DNA from: Bacillota bacterium
GTDB lineage: Bacteria > Bacillota > Sulfobacillia > Sulfobacillales > Sulfobacillaceae
DNA length: 64,000 nt
Assembly (NCBI GenBank): GCA_021797515.1
Contig: JAJZZP010000113.1
Coordinates: 1 to 64,000, forward strand
Reading direction: 5' to 3'
Shown: positions 1 through 8,093 of the stretch, piece after piece
How positions within the stretch are numbered: the first letter of the stretch is position 1
How the letters are laid out: the number at the start of each line of letters is the position of its first letter
Position numbers and translations under genes: made by a program
Notes under the pieces: model-generated
Told to the model about the DNA's origin: nothing
Seen by the model: the letters and a program-made list of their open reading frames with translations, nothing else
The model's database searches: none

Positions 1-172
1 TTCGGAAACTAGGGCCGGAGCGGTCCGAAGTCACGCCCGGGGAGATCACACAAGACGTGGGGGGCCCACGGCCTCCCACGCAGCGGTCAATGAGCCAGGA
101 ATTTCTGGGAACGAATCCAGAACCCCCCGCCTCGGCCTCGTAGAGGCCAGGCGGCGGGAGAAGTTCATACTT
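1..172 (+). mobile_element. 3' tail of an IS1341/IS605-type TnpB element with right-end hairpin (remnant)
   Basis: The first 110 bases read as the basic, Gly/Arg/Ser-rich tail typical of TnpB C-termini (ending around PRSGQ then TGA) with one in-frame TAG. It is followed by a GC-rich hairpin (about 125-165, GCCTC..GAGGC core) and a GGCGGGAGAAGTTCA-like right end. The intact tnpB at 22135-23292 has the same arrangement of basic tail, hairpin and right end. The element is cut by the window edge. The hairpin would be the 3' part of a TnpB guide (omega) RNA. The family call rests on architecture, not on conserved catalytic residues, which lie outside the window. Confidence 0.4.
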
Positions 173-174
173 TA

Positions 175-445
175 GCGTCAGAAGGGAACTGAAACGGCCA
201 ATCTCCTCCAGACATTCGGTGATGGTGTGCTTGAGGGGTGCAAATTTTTGGTATCGGCCTTTAATGCCTGCTGCTTTGACAAACTGCCCCAATCGTTGAA
301 TGAGGTTGAGACTGGGGGAATACTGGCAGCTAGGGGCAGGTGAAACCGAAGCGTTGCGCCGATACCGCGTGGTGTCGAGAAGGATCGTGAGGGGTCGGTC
401 GTAAAGCGTGCGGCGAGCTTCCCGCCATACTGAGACTGTTAATAT
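175..445 (-). pseudogene. IS630-family transposase C-terminal fragment
   Basis: Reading the minus strand from about 445 down to 175 gives an open stretch containing RPLTILLDTTRYRRNA, then CQYSPSLNLIQRLGQF, then a K/R-rich tail. This matches the DDE C-terminal part of IS630-type transposases (xLxLLLDNARYQRN ... YSPxLNLIERLWxxLK). The Asn after the second Asp is Thr here, and the catalytic Glu of NLIER is Gln, so the fragment is catalytically dead. There is no start codon or N-terminal half. Confidence 0.6.
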
Positions 446-1427
446 GCGTGTGACGGGCGACCGTGATTGCCGTCACCGCGTGTAACGTGCCCAAGACATG
501 GAAGTGTTGATGCCCGGAAGGTGTCGGCTACAGCCTGGGGATCATTAAAGGTAGCCCAGCCAGACCCTTAAAACGAAGTGCGCCGCGTTGCCGAAAAAGA
601 CGGGGCGGTACCTCGCTGGGGCTTTGTCTAATACCGAGGTTCATGGTGTATTCAGAAATGGTTTCGGGTTGACCGGGCCCGCTTTGGTCGGTTTTGAGAC
701 GGATCAACCTCGTTTTTAGGAGCATTGGTGGGACTCCGTTCCATTTGTTATACGACGGCCGGCCCACCGCTTCTTGCACCGTATGCGGGGATGAACGGCG
801 AACGCTGCCTTGAACGGAGTCATCTGGACGTCGAGATCCGCGGACCACTATAGAGGATGAAACCCCCCATAGAGGAAAAGGCGGGGCTATCACGCATGTG
901 TTGTCTCTGCGGACTCACACCCGCTATCCGGTATCTTACGCACTCGCATTACGATAACCGAGTGCGTCTCCACCTCTTGTTCGCCAGCGGGAGGCATTAG
1001 GTATCGAATCGGGGGATCTGATCTTCAAGGCAGGCGTTACTCCCATAAAATACCACACAGTGCCGCCCTCGTGTCGGGCTTTTAAGACAACAATGGCCTA
1101 CGGACAGAATTGGCAACACATTGACGAAGGCGCCGCGGAACAAGACACTCCGAAATTGCCACTGATAGTCTTCGATGATTAAAGTCCAAACGCTCCCGTG
1201 GAAGTCCCCAGGAGCGCTATGGGCTTCCTGTAATCACCCTCTTCCGTCGGGTGCAGTATAGTGGATCTTTCGCAGCCGGTAATTTTCTATAACGACACCA
1301 TCAACATCCTCATAGGGAAGCGGTCCCTGAACTAGCAGAAACATTTGGAATCGGGAAACGGAATTGTCATCAACTTTGTATAACGGTACACTGAATGCAA
1401 GGTCGGAACTGAGGTGGCATATTGAGT
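446..1427. other. Unassigned intergenic DNA
   Basis: About 980 bases with no gene I can support. Short open frames exist on the minus strand (for example 893-528) but have no RBS, no recognisable domain and a composition like a frame shadow. The stretch follows two IS remnants and is probably decayed mobile DNA. The last 20 bases hold the RBS of the following MFS gene (GAGGTGG, 1411-1417). Confidence 0.5.
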
Positions 1428-2603
1428 ATGGAAGTCGCAAGCCAGTCCACTCGGGAACCTTTCCGGAGCGGCGGACTGGTCGCGTTAGTTTGGGCGCATT
1501 TCCTCAATGATGGGTTGGCAAACTATCTTCCGGGGATTTTGCCGTTTTTGGGAATCGCTCTTCATTTACCATTGGCTCCCATAGCAGGGCTCATGTCTGT
1601 ATTATTGTTTGGGCAGATGCTGCAGCCAGTTTCGGGAATTTTGGCCGATCGAGTCGGTGGACGAGGATTTGCATTGTGGGGCCCGATCCTCACCACGGTA
1701 GGCGTTGTGGGCGTGGCGGTTACCCGCACTTATTGGATGCTAGCGCTTCTTTTTTTGATAACGGGAATAGGCAATACCATATTTCACCCGCAGGCGTTGT
1801 CCATTACTCGGTCCATCACTCAAAAACGGCAGGGTGTTACGATGTCGGTGTTTTTGATTGGTGGAGAAGTGGGGCGGGCATTAAGCCCCTTGGTGGCGGG
1901 ATGGGTTGTGGCTACCATGGGCCTGAAATTCATCTGGGTGATGGCTATACCCTTGGCCTTGACCTGGCCTTGGATGACACGATCTGTGCCCAAATTGCCA
2001 CGCCAAACACGGCATGGCAATCCCATAAAGTGGCGTAAGCATTTGAAGCCAGGTCTAGCGCTGATTGCTTTTTCCGGGCTTAGAGCGCTGATGTTGTACG
2101 GCCTTAGTACCTTCTTGCCAATTTTGTGGCATCAACGGGGTGGCAGTCTGGTTGCTGGGGCCTCACTAGTGACCACGTTCGTGGGCACCGGCGTTATCGG
2201 TACTTTGGGCTCAGGCGCGATGATGGACCGCCTTGGAAAGCGGGTTGTGTTGTGGGGCTCGTCGATTGCCACATTAATCTTCGTGAGCTTGGTCCCGTTT
2301 GTCTCTGGTATCTGGCTATGGCCCTTGGTCGCGATTTTGGGTATTGCCGTATTTGGAACCTTCCCGATTACGTTGTTGATTGGACAAGACATCTTTTCTG
2401 AAAATCCCGCAATGGGATCAGGTGTTGCGCTGGGATTGGCTAATGGCCTGGGAGCCCTGCTATTGCCCTTATGGGGGCTGCTAGCGGATAAGGTCGGGGT
2501 AAGCCCTGCCATGTGGACTGCTGCAGGCCTGACCGTAGTATCTTTCCTATTCATTTCCGGGTTGCGCGTCCCATATTCTGGGCACACGGTCGGCGAGCAA
2601 TAG
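1428..2603 (+). CDS. MFS transporter, Fsr (fosmidomycin resistance)-like
   Basis: A 391-residue polytopic membrane protein with about 12 hydrophobic segments. The N-terminal WAHFLNDGLANYLPGILPF segment and the LADRVGGR loop after helix 2 are typical of the Fsr branch of the major facilitator superfamily, drug/proton antiporters of the cytoplasmic membrane. A second DRLGKR loop opens the C-terminal half. ATG at 1428 lies 10 bases after GAGGTGG; a TTG at 1422 is the alternative. It stands alone and converges on the broken dehydratase gene 16 bases downstream. The substrate cannot be inferred from sequence. Confidence 0.85.
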   Translation: MEVASQSTREPFRSGGLVALVWAHFLNDGLANYLPGILPFLGIALHLPLAPIAGLMSVLLFGQMLQPVSGILADRVGGRGFALWGPILTTVGVVGVAVTRTYWMLALLFLITGIGNTIFHPQALSITRSITQKRQGVTMSVFLIGGEVGRALSPLVAGWVVATMGLKFIWVMAIPLALTWPWMTRSVPKLPRQTRHGNPIKWRKHLKPGLALIAFSGLRALMLYGLSTFLPILWHQRGGSLVAGASLVTTFVGTGVIGTLGSGAMMDRLGKRVVLWGSSIATLIFVSLVPFVSGIWLWPLVAILGIAVFGTFPITLLIGQDIFSENPAMGSGVALGLANGLGALLLPLWGLLADKVGVSPAMWTAAGLTVVSFLFISGLRVPYSGHTVGEQ

Positions 2604-2619
2604 GCGCAGAATTTTGGGA

Positions 2620-3468
2620 TTACTGATCCATGATGCGCCAGGCTTGCTTAAGTTCTGTCATGGATGCATTGGCACCGGTAACGGATAAGATGGATCGAGA
2701 ACCGGCGATTGTTTGGGCCAGTTTGATAGCTGCCGCGGTAGATGCGGCTCCTGCCATTTCCGGGAGTGTCTGCGTGTCCTGAAAGATGAGGGCTTGTGCT
2801 TGACGCATTTCTTCATCTGTTACTAGGACAATGTCATCAACATAATGCCGAATCATTTGCAGCGGCAAGTCGAATGCGACCCGGGTCGCCAATCCTTCAG
2901 CAGCAGTGTTGGCTTGGGAGGTGCTTTCGAGCCTCCCGCTGCGAAACGACTGATAGATCGCGGGAGCCCCTTCTGACTGAACTCCAATGACGCGAATGGC
3001 AGGATTGACAGACTTAGCTACTAATCCCGCAGCAGACGCTCCCGATCCTCCCCCTATGGGCACAATTAGCAGGTCTGCGGAAGGAAGGGACATCAGCGCC
3101 TCCATGTAAGCTGTGCCAACGCCGGCAATCAGCAGAGGCTCGTTCATAGAATGTACGTAGCGGGCCCCAGAGCGTTGGGCGAATGTTTCGCAGGCATTTC
3201 GCGCCTCATCGAAGTCCTTTCCCACCAGTTTAACGGTTGCACCTAGTGCCTCCATGGCCTCGACCTTGATGGGGTTGGCATTTTCGGGAGAAAAAATAGT
3301 GATCGGAAATCCAAATACCTGTCCCGCATATGCTATTGATTGCCCGTGATTGCCGGTGGACGCAGCAGTTAGTCCGCTCGAACCAATAGCCTGGTGCTCC
3401 GCCTCATGGCTCCTAAGTTCAAACCGCCACGAACCTTGAAAGCTCGGGTCGGCAGCATAAACTCACAT
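2620..3468 (-). pseudogene. Threonine dehydratase-like PLP enzyme, C-terminal part, split by a transposon and frameshifted
   Basis: Reads (minus strand) from the insertion point as EFMLPTRAFKVRGGLN, where the Lys of FKVRG is the expected PLP lysine. A one-base deletion follows near 3417, and the frame then resumes as RSHEAEHQAIGSSGLTAAST and GNHGQSIAYAGQ, then the GGGSGASAAG phosphate loop and a normal C-terminus. This is the fold-type II serine/threonine dehydratase family. The N-terminal 47 codons lie 6.3 kb away at 9892-9750. Joining the halves at the TCACAT duplication restores the reading frame exactly (codon TGT, then GAG). The frameshift shows the gene was not repaired after the insertion. 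Only the last 211 codons could be made from the internal ATG at 3255. Confidence 0.9.
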
Positions 3469-3830
3469 CTTGAGTTTCGCACCCTCAAAATACGCTACTT
3501 TGAGGTGCCCATTATTCCGCGAACCTTGGGAATCCGCTACTTTTTCCGCTTTCCGCTTTCCACTTTGGCCATTTAGGCGGACTGATTGAATGCTTGTAAT
3601 TGATCACCCAGGAAGGACTCTGCAAACAGGGTTTTGAGGGTGGCATATTCTGGCGACCGTTGAAATTGTGCGAGATCCACGGTGCCCGATTCCGCGATTG
3701 AGGTCAGGACGACCTGCAAGAGTTCCTCGAACAAGGCCCATAGGCGTTGCGCCAAGTTTTCTCGACCAACTCGGCGACAATACCTTCAAACAGAGCGCCC
3801 ACGGATTGGTACGCCTCGACTCGCCGTCGT
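3469..3830 (-). pseudogene. Truncated left copy of the IS4-type element (transposase C-terminus only)
   Basis: Minus-strand translation from about 3827 gives RRVEAYQSVGALFEGIVAEL and then, after a one-base loss in an A run near 3757, AQRLWALFEELLQVV through to FNQSA and stop at 3573. This matches the C-terminal 90 residues of the complete copy at 8191-9624 almost residue for residue. The non-coding left end (3469-3572) matches the first 100 bases of the other copy loosely, so the two copies are diverged relatives and not a recent duplication. Similarity stops abruptly at about 3830. Confidence 0.85.
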
Positions 3831-3857
3831 CGAACGATTTCCTCGCCTCTCCTCCCC

Positions 3858-3891
3858 GAACCGGACATGCACCTCTCAGCGCATCCGGCTC
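3858..3891 (-). ncRNA. Group II intron-like hairpin remnant
   Basis: On the minus strand the sequence GAGCCGGATGCG...GTCCGGTTC folds into a hairpin followed by GGGGAGG. This looks like the conserved stem found just 5' of the reverse transcriptase frame in bacterial group II introns. No reverse transcriptase or domain V was found nearby, so at most a scrap remains. It sits exactly where the left IS copy is truncated, so an intron may have caused the truncation. Recognition is from memory of the motif and is tentative. Confidence 0.3.
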
Positions 3892-4079
3892 TCTATTTAG
3901 GTGTCCGCTTAAAGCGAAGGCCACATCAGCATAACGGGACTCATGACGGCGAACCGGATGGTCCACCAGCGTCAGGAGATACGGATTTCCCACGGGGGGT
4001 ACGCCAGAGAAACCGACTTTTTGGGGTGGTCACCAAGCGCTTCAACGCGACGGTCACACGGGGTGTTCGTGGTCGCCTT

Positions 4080-4925
4080 AATGGCGATGTGGTGTCTGGT
4101 GCCCGATTCTTGTGGAACCTAGTGGGCAGTGCTGCGATGTTGATGGCCACGACAGTCCAATCTGTGGGCCTTTGGCTGATCGTGGCGCACGGGGCTTGAT
4201 CTGCTCATGATCGTGGGTCTCTCACTGGTATTGCTTATGCCCACACACCAACGCACGGATTTACTCTCGCGTGTGGTAGTGTATGCGGGAATCTCGGGGG
4301 GCGCTCTCGTGTATATAACCATCAATCACGATCCGGTTCACGATCTGTTGATGTCCCTGACGGTAGCCAGTGTGGGGTCCGCCTATAGTGTGGGACGGGC
4401 CAACCGCAACCAGCGCTGGGATCGCGACATCTACCGCGCGGAACATGATGCACTGACAGGAGCCTTGACGCGTCAAGGCCTGGACAGTTGGCTCCACCAG
4501 CGGTTGGCAGAAACCCAGTCCCCAGGGCTGATCGTCGCGTGTGGCCTTGATGATTTCAAATGGTTCAACGACCCCTTGGACCATGATCTTGGCGACCAGG
4601 TGCTCCAGACATTCGCGCATCGGCTGCAAATCGAACTGCGCAACCAGGACGCCGTCGTTCGATCAGGTGGCGATGAAGTTTGCCGTTTGGATGCCCGGCG
4701 TGTCCGCTGAGCATGCGCTGCTCCTTGTGCAGCGTCTACATCATGCCGTCATCGACTCCGCGAACACGCTCACTACGGGCCCCTTTCACTTGGGGGTTTC
4801 AATCGGGTGGGCGGTCGGTGCGCTGTCGGAAGACACGGCCCAAGCGGCCGATCGGAATAGAATCTGCTCCAAGCCAAACGTCAAGGAAAGAATCGGGTGA
4901 CCGATGCGCACGAGGAGCGCCCTCT
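4080..4925 (+). pseudogene. Membrane-anchored diguanylate cyclase (GGDEF), decayed
   Basis: Three reading frames together give two to four hydrophobic N-terminal segments (4080-4380), the GGDEF entry motif AEHDALTGALTRQGLDSWL, the metal/substrate segment GLDDFKWFND, a GGDE-type active site at about 4668-4680, and the C-terminal VSIGWAV and LLQAKRQGKNRV segments. It is broken three times: a frame change near 4190, one extra G inside the active-site codon run (GATGAAgTTTGCC would otherwise read GGDEFAVW), and a 5-base repeat (GGAAT/AGAAT) near 4857. The family makes cyclic di-GMP; this copy cannot be functional. Confidence 0.75.
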
Positions 4926-4974
4926 ATCGTCAGAAACGCCCACTGGTCCACGGCGGCCGTGTTAACTCAAGCTC

Positions 4975-5090
4975 GTGTTTGTCCGTGACCGGCACGGTCA
5001 TTCGCGGGAATGGCTGGCGTTGCTATGCACCGATATCCGTCTGCCCGACGACCAAGTCGTCTGGCTGTATGGGAAACGGTGGAACATAAT
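4975..5090 (+). pseudogene. IS4-superfamily transposase scrap
   Basis: Frame reads FVRDRHGHSREWLALLCTDI ... LYGKRWNI, matching the segment of DDE transposases that runs up to the YGKRWxIE(V/T)FF catalytic region. After RWNI the similarity stops; the catalytic Glu is absent. It belongs to a different element from the IS copies at 3469 and 8094, whose equivalent reads YATRWTIEVFF. Only about 38 codons remain. Confidence 0.55.
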
Positions 5091-5397
5091 TCCCGCCGAG
5101 CACCACCGGGGGGGTGAGGTACGTCTGCGCAACCTCTCGAATATACCAGAGGGAACCGCCGTGTCACTAGTGACATATTGCTGCGAAAACACCCACGCAA
5201 TTTGTGCCAGTTGCCTACCCGAGATATAGGTCGGCAATGCTACCAAACACTTATGTTTAGTAAATGCAGTGGAGTCTGTGCCCAGTAGCCTGACGTAGCT
5301 TAGTATGTATGTAATAATCATAAAGCAGATGGTATGCCTGATTTTAGTTATCTGTCGGTGTATGTTCTCCTAATTTGGTAGCATTGGAGTGAAGCCA
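5091..5397. other. Spacer between transposase scrap and Crp/Fnr gene
   Basis: Non-coding, noticeably A+T-rich after 5230. It must contain the promoter of the Crp/Fnr-type gene, but I see no convincing -35/-10 pair or Crp/Fnr-type inverted repeat. The RBS for that gene is GGAG just before 5390. Confidence 0.4.
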
Positions 5398-6069
5398 GTG
5401 AATCGATCAGTTATTATGGCCTTCTCGGCCATACCTGACCACGATTTAGAGCGGATGCAGTTGAGTTGGCGCGTCAGATCGTTTCGTAAGGGGCAATTTG
5501 TATACTGTGAAGGCAATGTAATCGGCGAGGTATTAGTCGTGGTAACGGGACACTTACTTAGTTATCGTTTAACGACTGAAGGAAAATCATGTACGATCAG
5601 AACCATAGGGAAGGGAGACTTTATTGGCGAGGAGAATTTGCTTGGTGGAAATGTGACGGAGAGTTATGTGAAGAGCGTGACTGACTCACGTTGTCTTGTG
5701 GTTCCGAAGGGTGACTATGAGAATTTACTTTGTCACTATCCAACATTTGCAAGAGCACGTTTGGAAGAGATGAGCCATCGTCTAAAAACTGCAGAAAGGA
5801 TGATGCAAGAAATAGCGTATAGCACCGTAAAGCAGAGAATTCTGTTGATTCTGACGAAAATAGGGTGTGAAATTGGAAAAGTCCGATCTGATGGTGTGGA
5901 GTTTACGTTGAATTGGAGCCATCACGAATTAGCGTCGATGATTGGATCGACACGAGAAACCGTCACAAGCAATCTGTCCCTATTGCAAAAGGAAGGGCTA
6001 ATAAAGATCGAGGGAAAAAGGATGACGATCACACAACAGGCATCTTTAGATGGGGCACATATGCAGTGA
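5398..6069 (+). CDS. Crp/Fnr-family transcriptional regulator
   Basis: About 223 residues. Residues roughly 10-115 form the cyclic-nucleotide-binding beta-roll (GQFVYCEGN ... GEVLVVVTGHL ... GKGDFIGEENLL), followed by a dimerisation helix and a C-terminal winged helix with HHELASMIGSTRETVTSNLS as recognition helix-turn-helix (ETV-SN matches the Crp/Fnr R/E core). There is no N-terminal four-cysteine iron-sulfur motif, so it is not an oxygen-sensing Fnr of the E. coli type. GTG at 5398 is 8 bases after GGAG; GTG at 5389 is possible. It is intact inside the otherwise decayed composite insertion and A+T-richer than the chromosome around it. It may control the OsmC/TSUP cargo downstream. Confidence 0.85.
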   Translation: MNRSVIMAFSAIPDHDLERMQLSWRVRSFRKGQFVYCEGNVIGEVLVVVTGHLLSYRLTTEGKSCTIRTIGKGDFIGEENLLGGNVTESYVKSVTDSRCLVVPKGDYENLLCHYPTFARARLEEMSHRLKTAERMMQEIAYSTVKQRILLILTKIGCEIGKVRSDGVEFTLNWSHHELASMIGSTRETVTSNLSLLQKEGLIKIEGKRMTITQQASLDGAHMQ

Positions 6070-6743
6070 GGTAGGGAAGACCGTTCCCTACGGGCATTCC
6101 CTAGATGAGTCGGGTGTACGCTTATGAGCAATGGCTGCAGAGGGTGCCGTGTTGTCTGAAATTAACAGTGGACCATCGGTCCCTAAAGTAATTCATACGA
6201 AGTGTCATACGTTATGCTACTGTAGGCTAAGCGGCGAACGCCGTGCCACATTCGGGTAGCCGGTTTCTACCTGCGCATCTCTGGATCGTACGTAGACCTC
6301 TCGATGTATACGGATCTCTATTTACTCCTTCTCGACAAACGGCGTTGGTAGCCATCTTTCGCCAGAGCTAACAATAAAACCTTCAGGCTATCGTTCAGGT
6401 AGATCCGCCTTTATCCTCCTCCCGCGCGTTTTGTCTCGACATGCCCTTCACAAGATGGTTGCTGACTTAGGTCTTTCCCGGCGGACGATGCGCCCCGTCA
6501 GGTTTCCTGTACGGATAGCTACTCGCATACACTGGGCCCACTGCCTTGCTAGGGGCAGATTTCAGACAAGCCTACGTAACACTTTGCTAGCGTTGCTTAC
6601 AGGCGCTCAGCTGACTTGTCTAGGGGTGTATCAACGGCAATACGCCGCACAGTGCGAAATATCTGCAAAAAAGTAAGGAAGATTACTGCGTCGATCACTA
6701 TAGTTGGATACATTGGTGACAACAACTAGGAGGGGGAGATTGT
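6070..6743. other. Unassigned DNA upstream of the OsmC remnant
   Basis: About 670 bases. An 81-codon frame at 6431-6676 has no RBS or domain. Nothing recognisable was found on either strand. GGAGGGGGAG at about 6729-6738 is the RBS of the following frameshifted OsmC gene. Confidence 0.45.
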
Positions 6744-7221
6744 ATGTCCCAACTCAATGGGATTGAGACGCAGATTATTGAGAACGTGGTCAGTCGTTAC
6801 CAGGAACATCCAGATGAGGCGATCTCGTCGTGGTCATCGACGGTATTGTGGCAAAAGGGATTTCAATCGACAATATCTGTTCGTGGAATTTCCCCCATTT
6901 CCGCAGACGAATCATGGCCCTAATGCACCCGAGCTGCTGTTAGGGGCACTCGGGTCGTGTATGTCCACGGTGTTTATCGCCATTGCCCGTCGTTCCGAAG
7001 TATCTGTTAAGGCTCTTGAGACCAAGGTTTCTAGGGAGATTGATACGTACAGGAACGGCAGAACACAATATCCAGGAGGCTCCTCTCCTGACTATCCTGT
7101 CCCAGAGTTTTCGGCCGAGTCATGGAAGAACTTGCTACATATTCGATACAGGCAAGATGTTAGCGGTCCTATCGATCTCAATCTAATGGACCAAGGAGGA
7201 CAGCGGGATCGGGCCAGTTGA
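6744..7221 (+). pseudogene. OsmC-family protein, frameshifted
   Basis: A strong RBS (GGAGGGGG) precedes ATG at 6744. The frame opens as MSQLNGIETQIIENVVSRYQ with a VLWQKGFQSTISVRG strand, then runs into a stop. From about 6905 the +1 frame continues with HGPNAPELLLGALGSCMSTV, the signature NPxELLLxALxxCM helix with the catalytic cysteine of OsmC/Ohr proteins (thiol peroxidase or persulfide handling). One frameshift separates the halves. It would have been about 158 residues. A TSUP permease starts 15 bases after it, a common pairing in sulfur metabolism. Confidence 0.75.
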
Positions 7222-7236
7222 GGGTCCCCATAGCTT

Positions 7237-8007
7237 ATGGACATTTTTGCATATCTCCTGATTGGAATCGTCACCGGGGCGTTAACCGGTTTTTCTGGGG
7301 CGAGTGCCGTAGTGGTGGTCGTACCTGCCTTGACCTTGGGGCTTCACGTGCCCTTTCGCACGGCCGTTGGCACTAGCCTTGCCGTCGATGTAGTGACGTC
7401 AATCATTGTGGCTTGGAGTTACGCCCGGCAGCATCACGTGGCACTCAAACAAGGAGCGCTCCTCATGCTGGGCGCCATGACCGGCGCACAAACCGGAGTC
7501 GTTTTATCTCACCACGTGCCTACTGCCTGGTTAACCGTGGCGTTCGGGGTATTTATGATGGCAATGTCATGGAATTTCTTGTCCCATGCGTGGCGCAATG
7601 TGCCACTAGTGACACCCCCTCGGCCCGGCCAGATTCAAAAACCACCGTCGTGGCAAATGGTGGCCGGGGTCGGATTGCTGGGATTTCTCATTGGCAATAT
7701 CTCAGGACTAATCGGGGCTTCTGGCGGCATTTTGTTTTTAGTGGCATTGCTCTATGGGCTGCACTATTCCCTGCGCACCGCGATTGGCACCGGGACAGCC
7801 GCGATGGCGCTATCCGCTCTGAGTGGGGCAGTGGGCTATGGCTGGCACCACGAGGTGGATGTTTTCGGATTTTTCCTCATTGGGGCCATTGCGATGATTA
7901 CGGGGTATGTCGTGGCCCGCTATGCCCAGGCAATTCGCGAACGATACCAGGTAGGGGGAACTGGCTTGTTGCTCCTGGCGGTCGGACTCTCCATGCTTAT
8001 CCATTGA
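7237..8007 (+). CDS. TSUP (TauE/SafE) family anion permease
   Basis: 256 residues with seven to eight hydrophobic helices. It shows the repeated TSUP signature: GALTGFSGASAVVVVVPALT near the N-terminus and GNISGLIGASGGILFLVALL near residue 150, each followed by RTAxGTxxA. The family exports sulfite, sulfoacetate, thiosulfate or related anions across the cytoplasmic membrane. It is downstream of the OsmC remnant in the same orientation (15-base gap) and is the last cargo gene before the right IS copy. It appears intact. The substrate is inferred only from family and neighbours. Confidence 0.85.
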   Translation: MDIFAYLLIGIVTGALTGFSGASAVVVVVPALTLGLHVPFRTAVGTSLAVDVVTSIIVAWSYARQHHVALKQGALLMLGAMTGAQTGVVLSHHVPTAWLTVAFGVFMMAMSWNFLSHAWRNVPLVTPPRPGQIQKPPSWQMVAGVGLLGFLIGNISGLIGASGGILFLVALLYGLHYSLRTAIGTGTAAMALSALSGAVGYGWHHEVDVFGFFLIGAIAMITGYVVARYAQAIRERYQVGGTGLLLLAVGLSMLIH

Positions 8008-8093
8008 TCCGGGATCGATGGATACGGCATCGCGGCGGCCCTTGGGTCGGTGTGGGGGCGCAAGGGTAAACATCGACCGCACGCCTTTTATCA

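Noticed and set aside
528-893. 121-codon minus-strand frame
   Set aside because: No RBS, no domain and odd composition in a region of IS remnants.
4660-4690. Programmed frameshift in the GGDEF gene
   Set aside because: Two more frameshifts elsewhere in the gene show plain decay; no slippery heptamer is present.
6431-6676. 81-codon plus-strand frame
   Set aside because: No RBS or similarity; lies in low-quality DNA inside the composite insertion.
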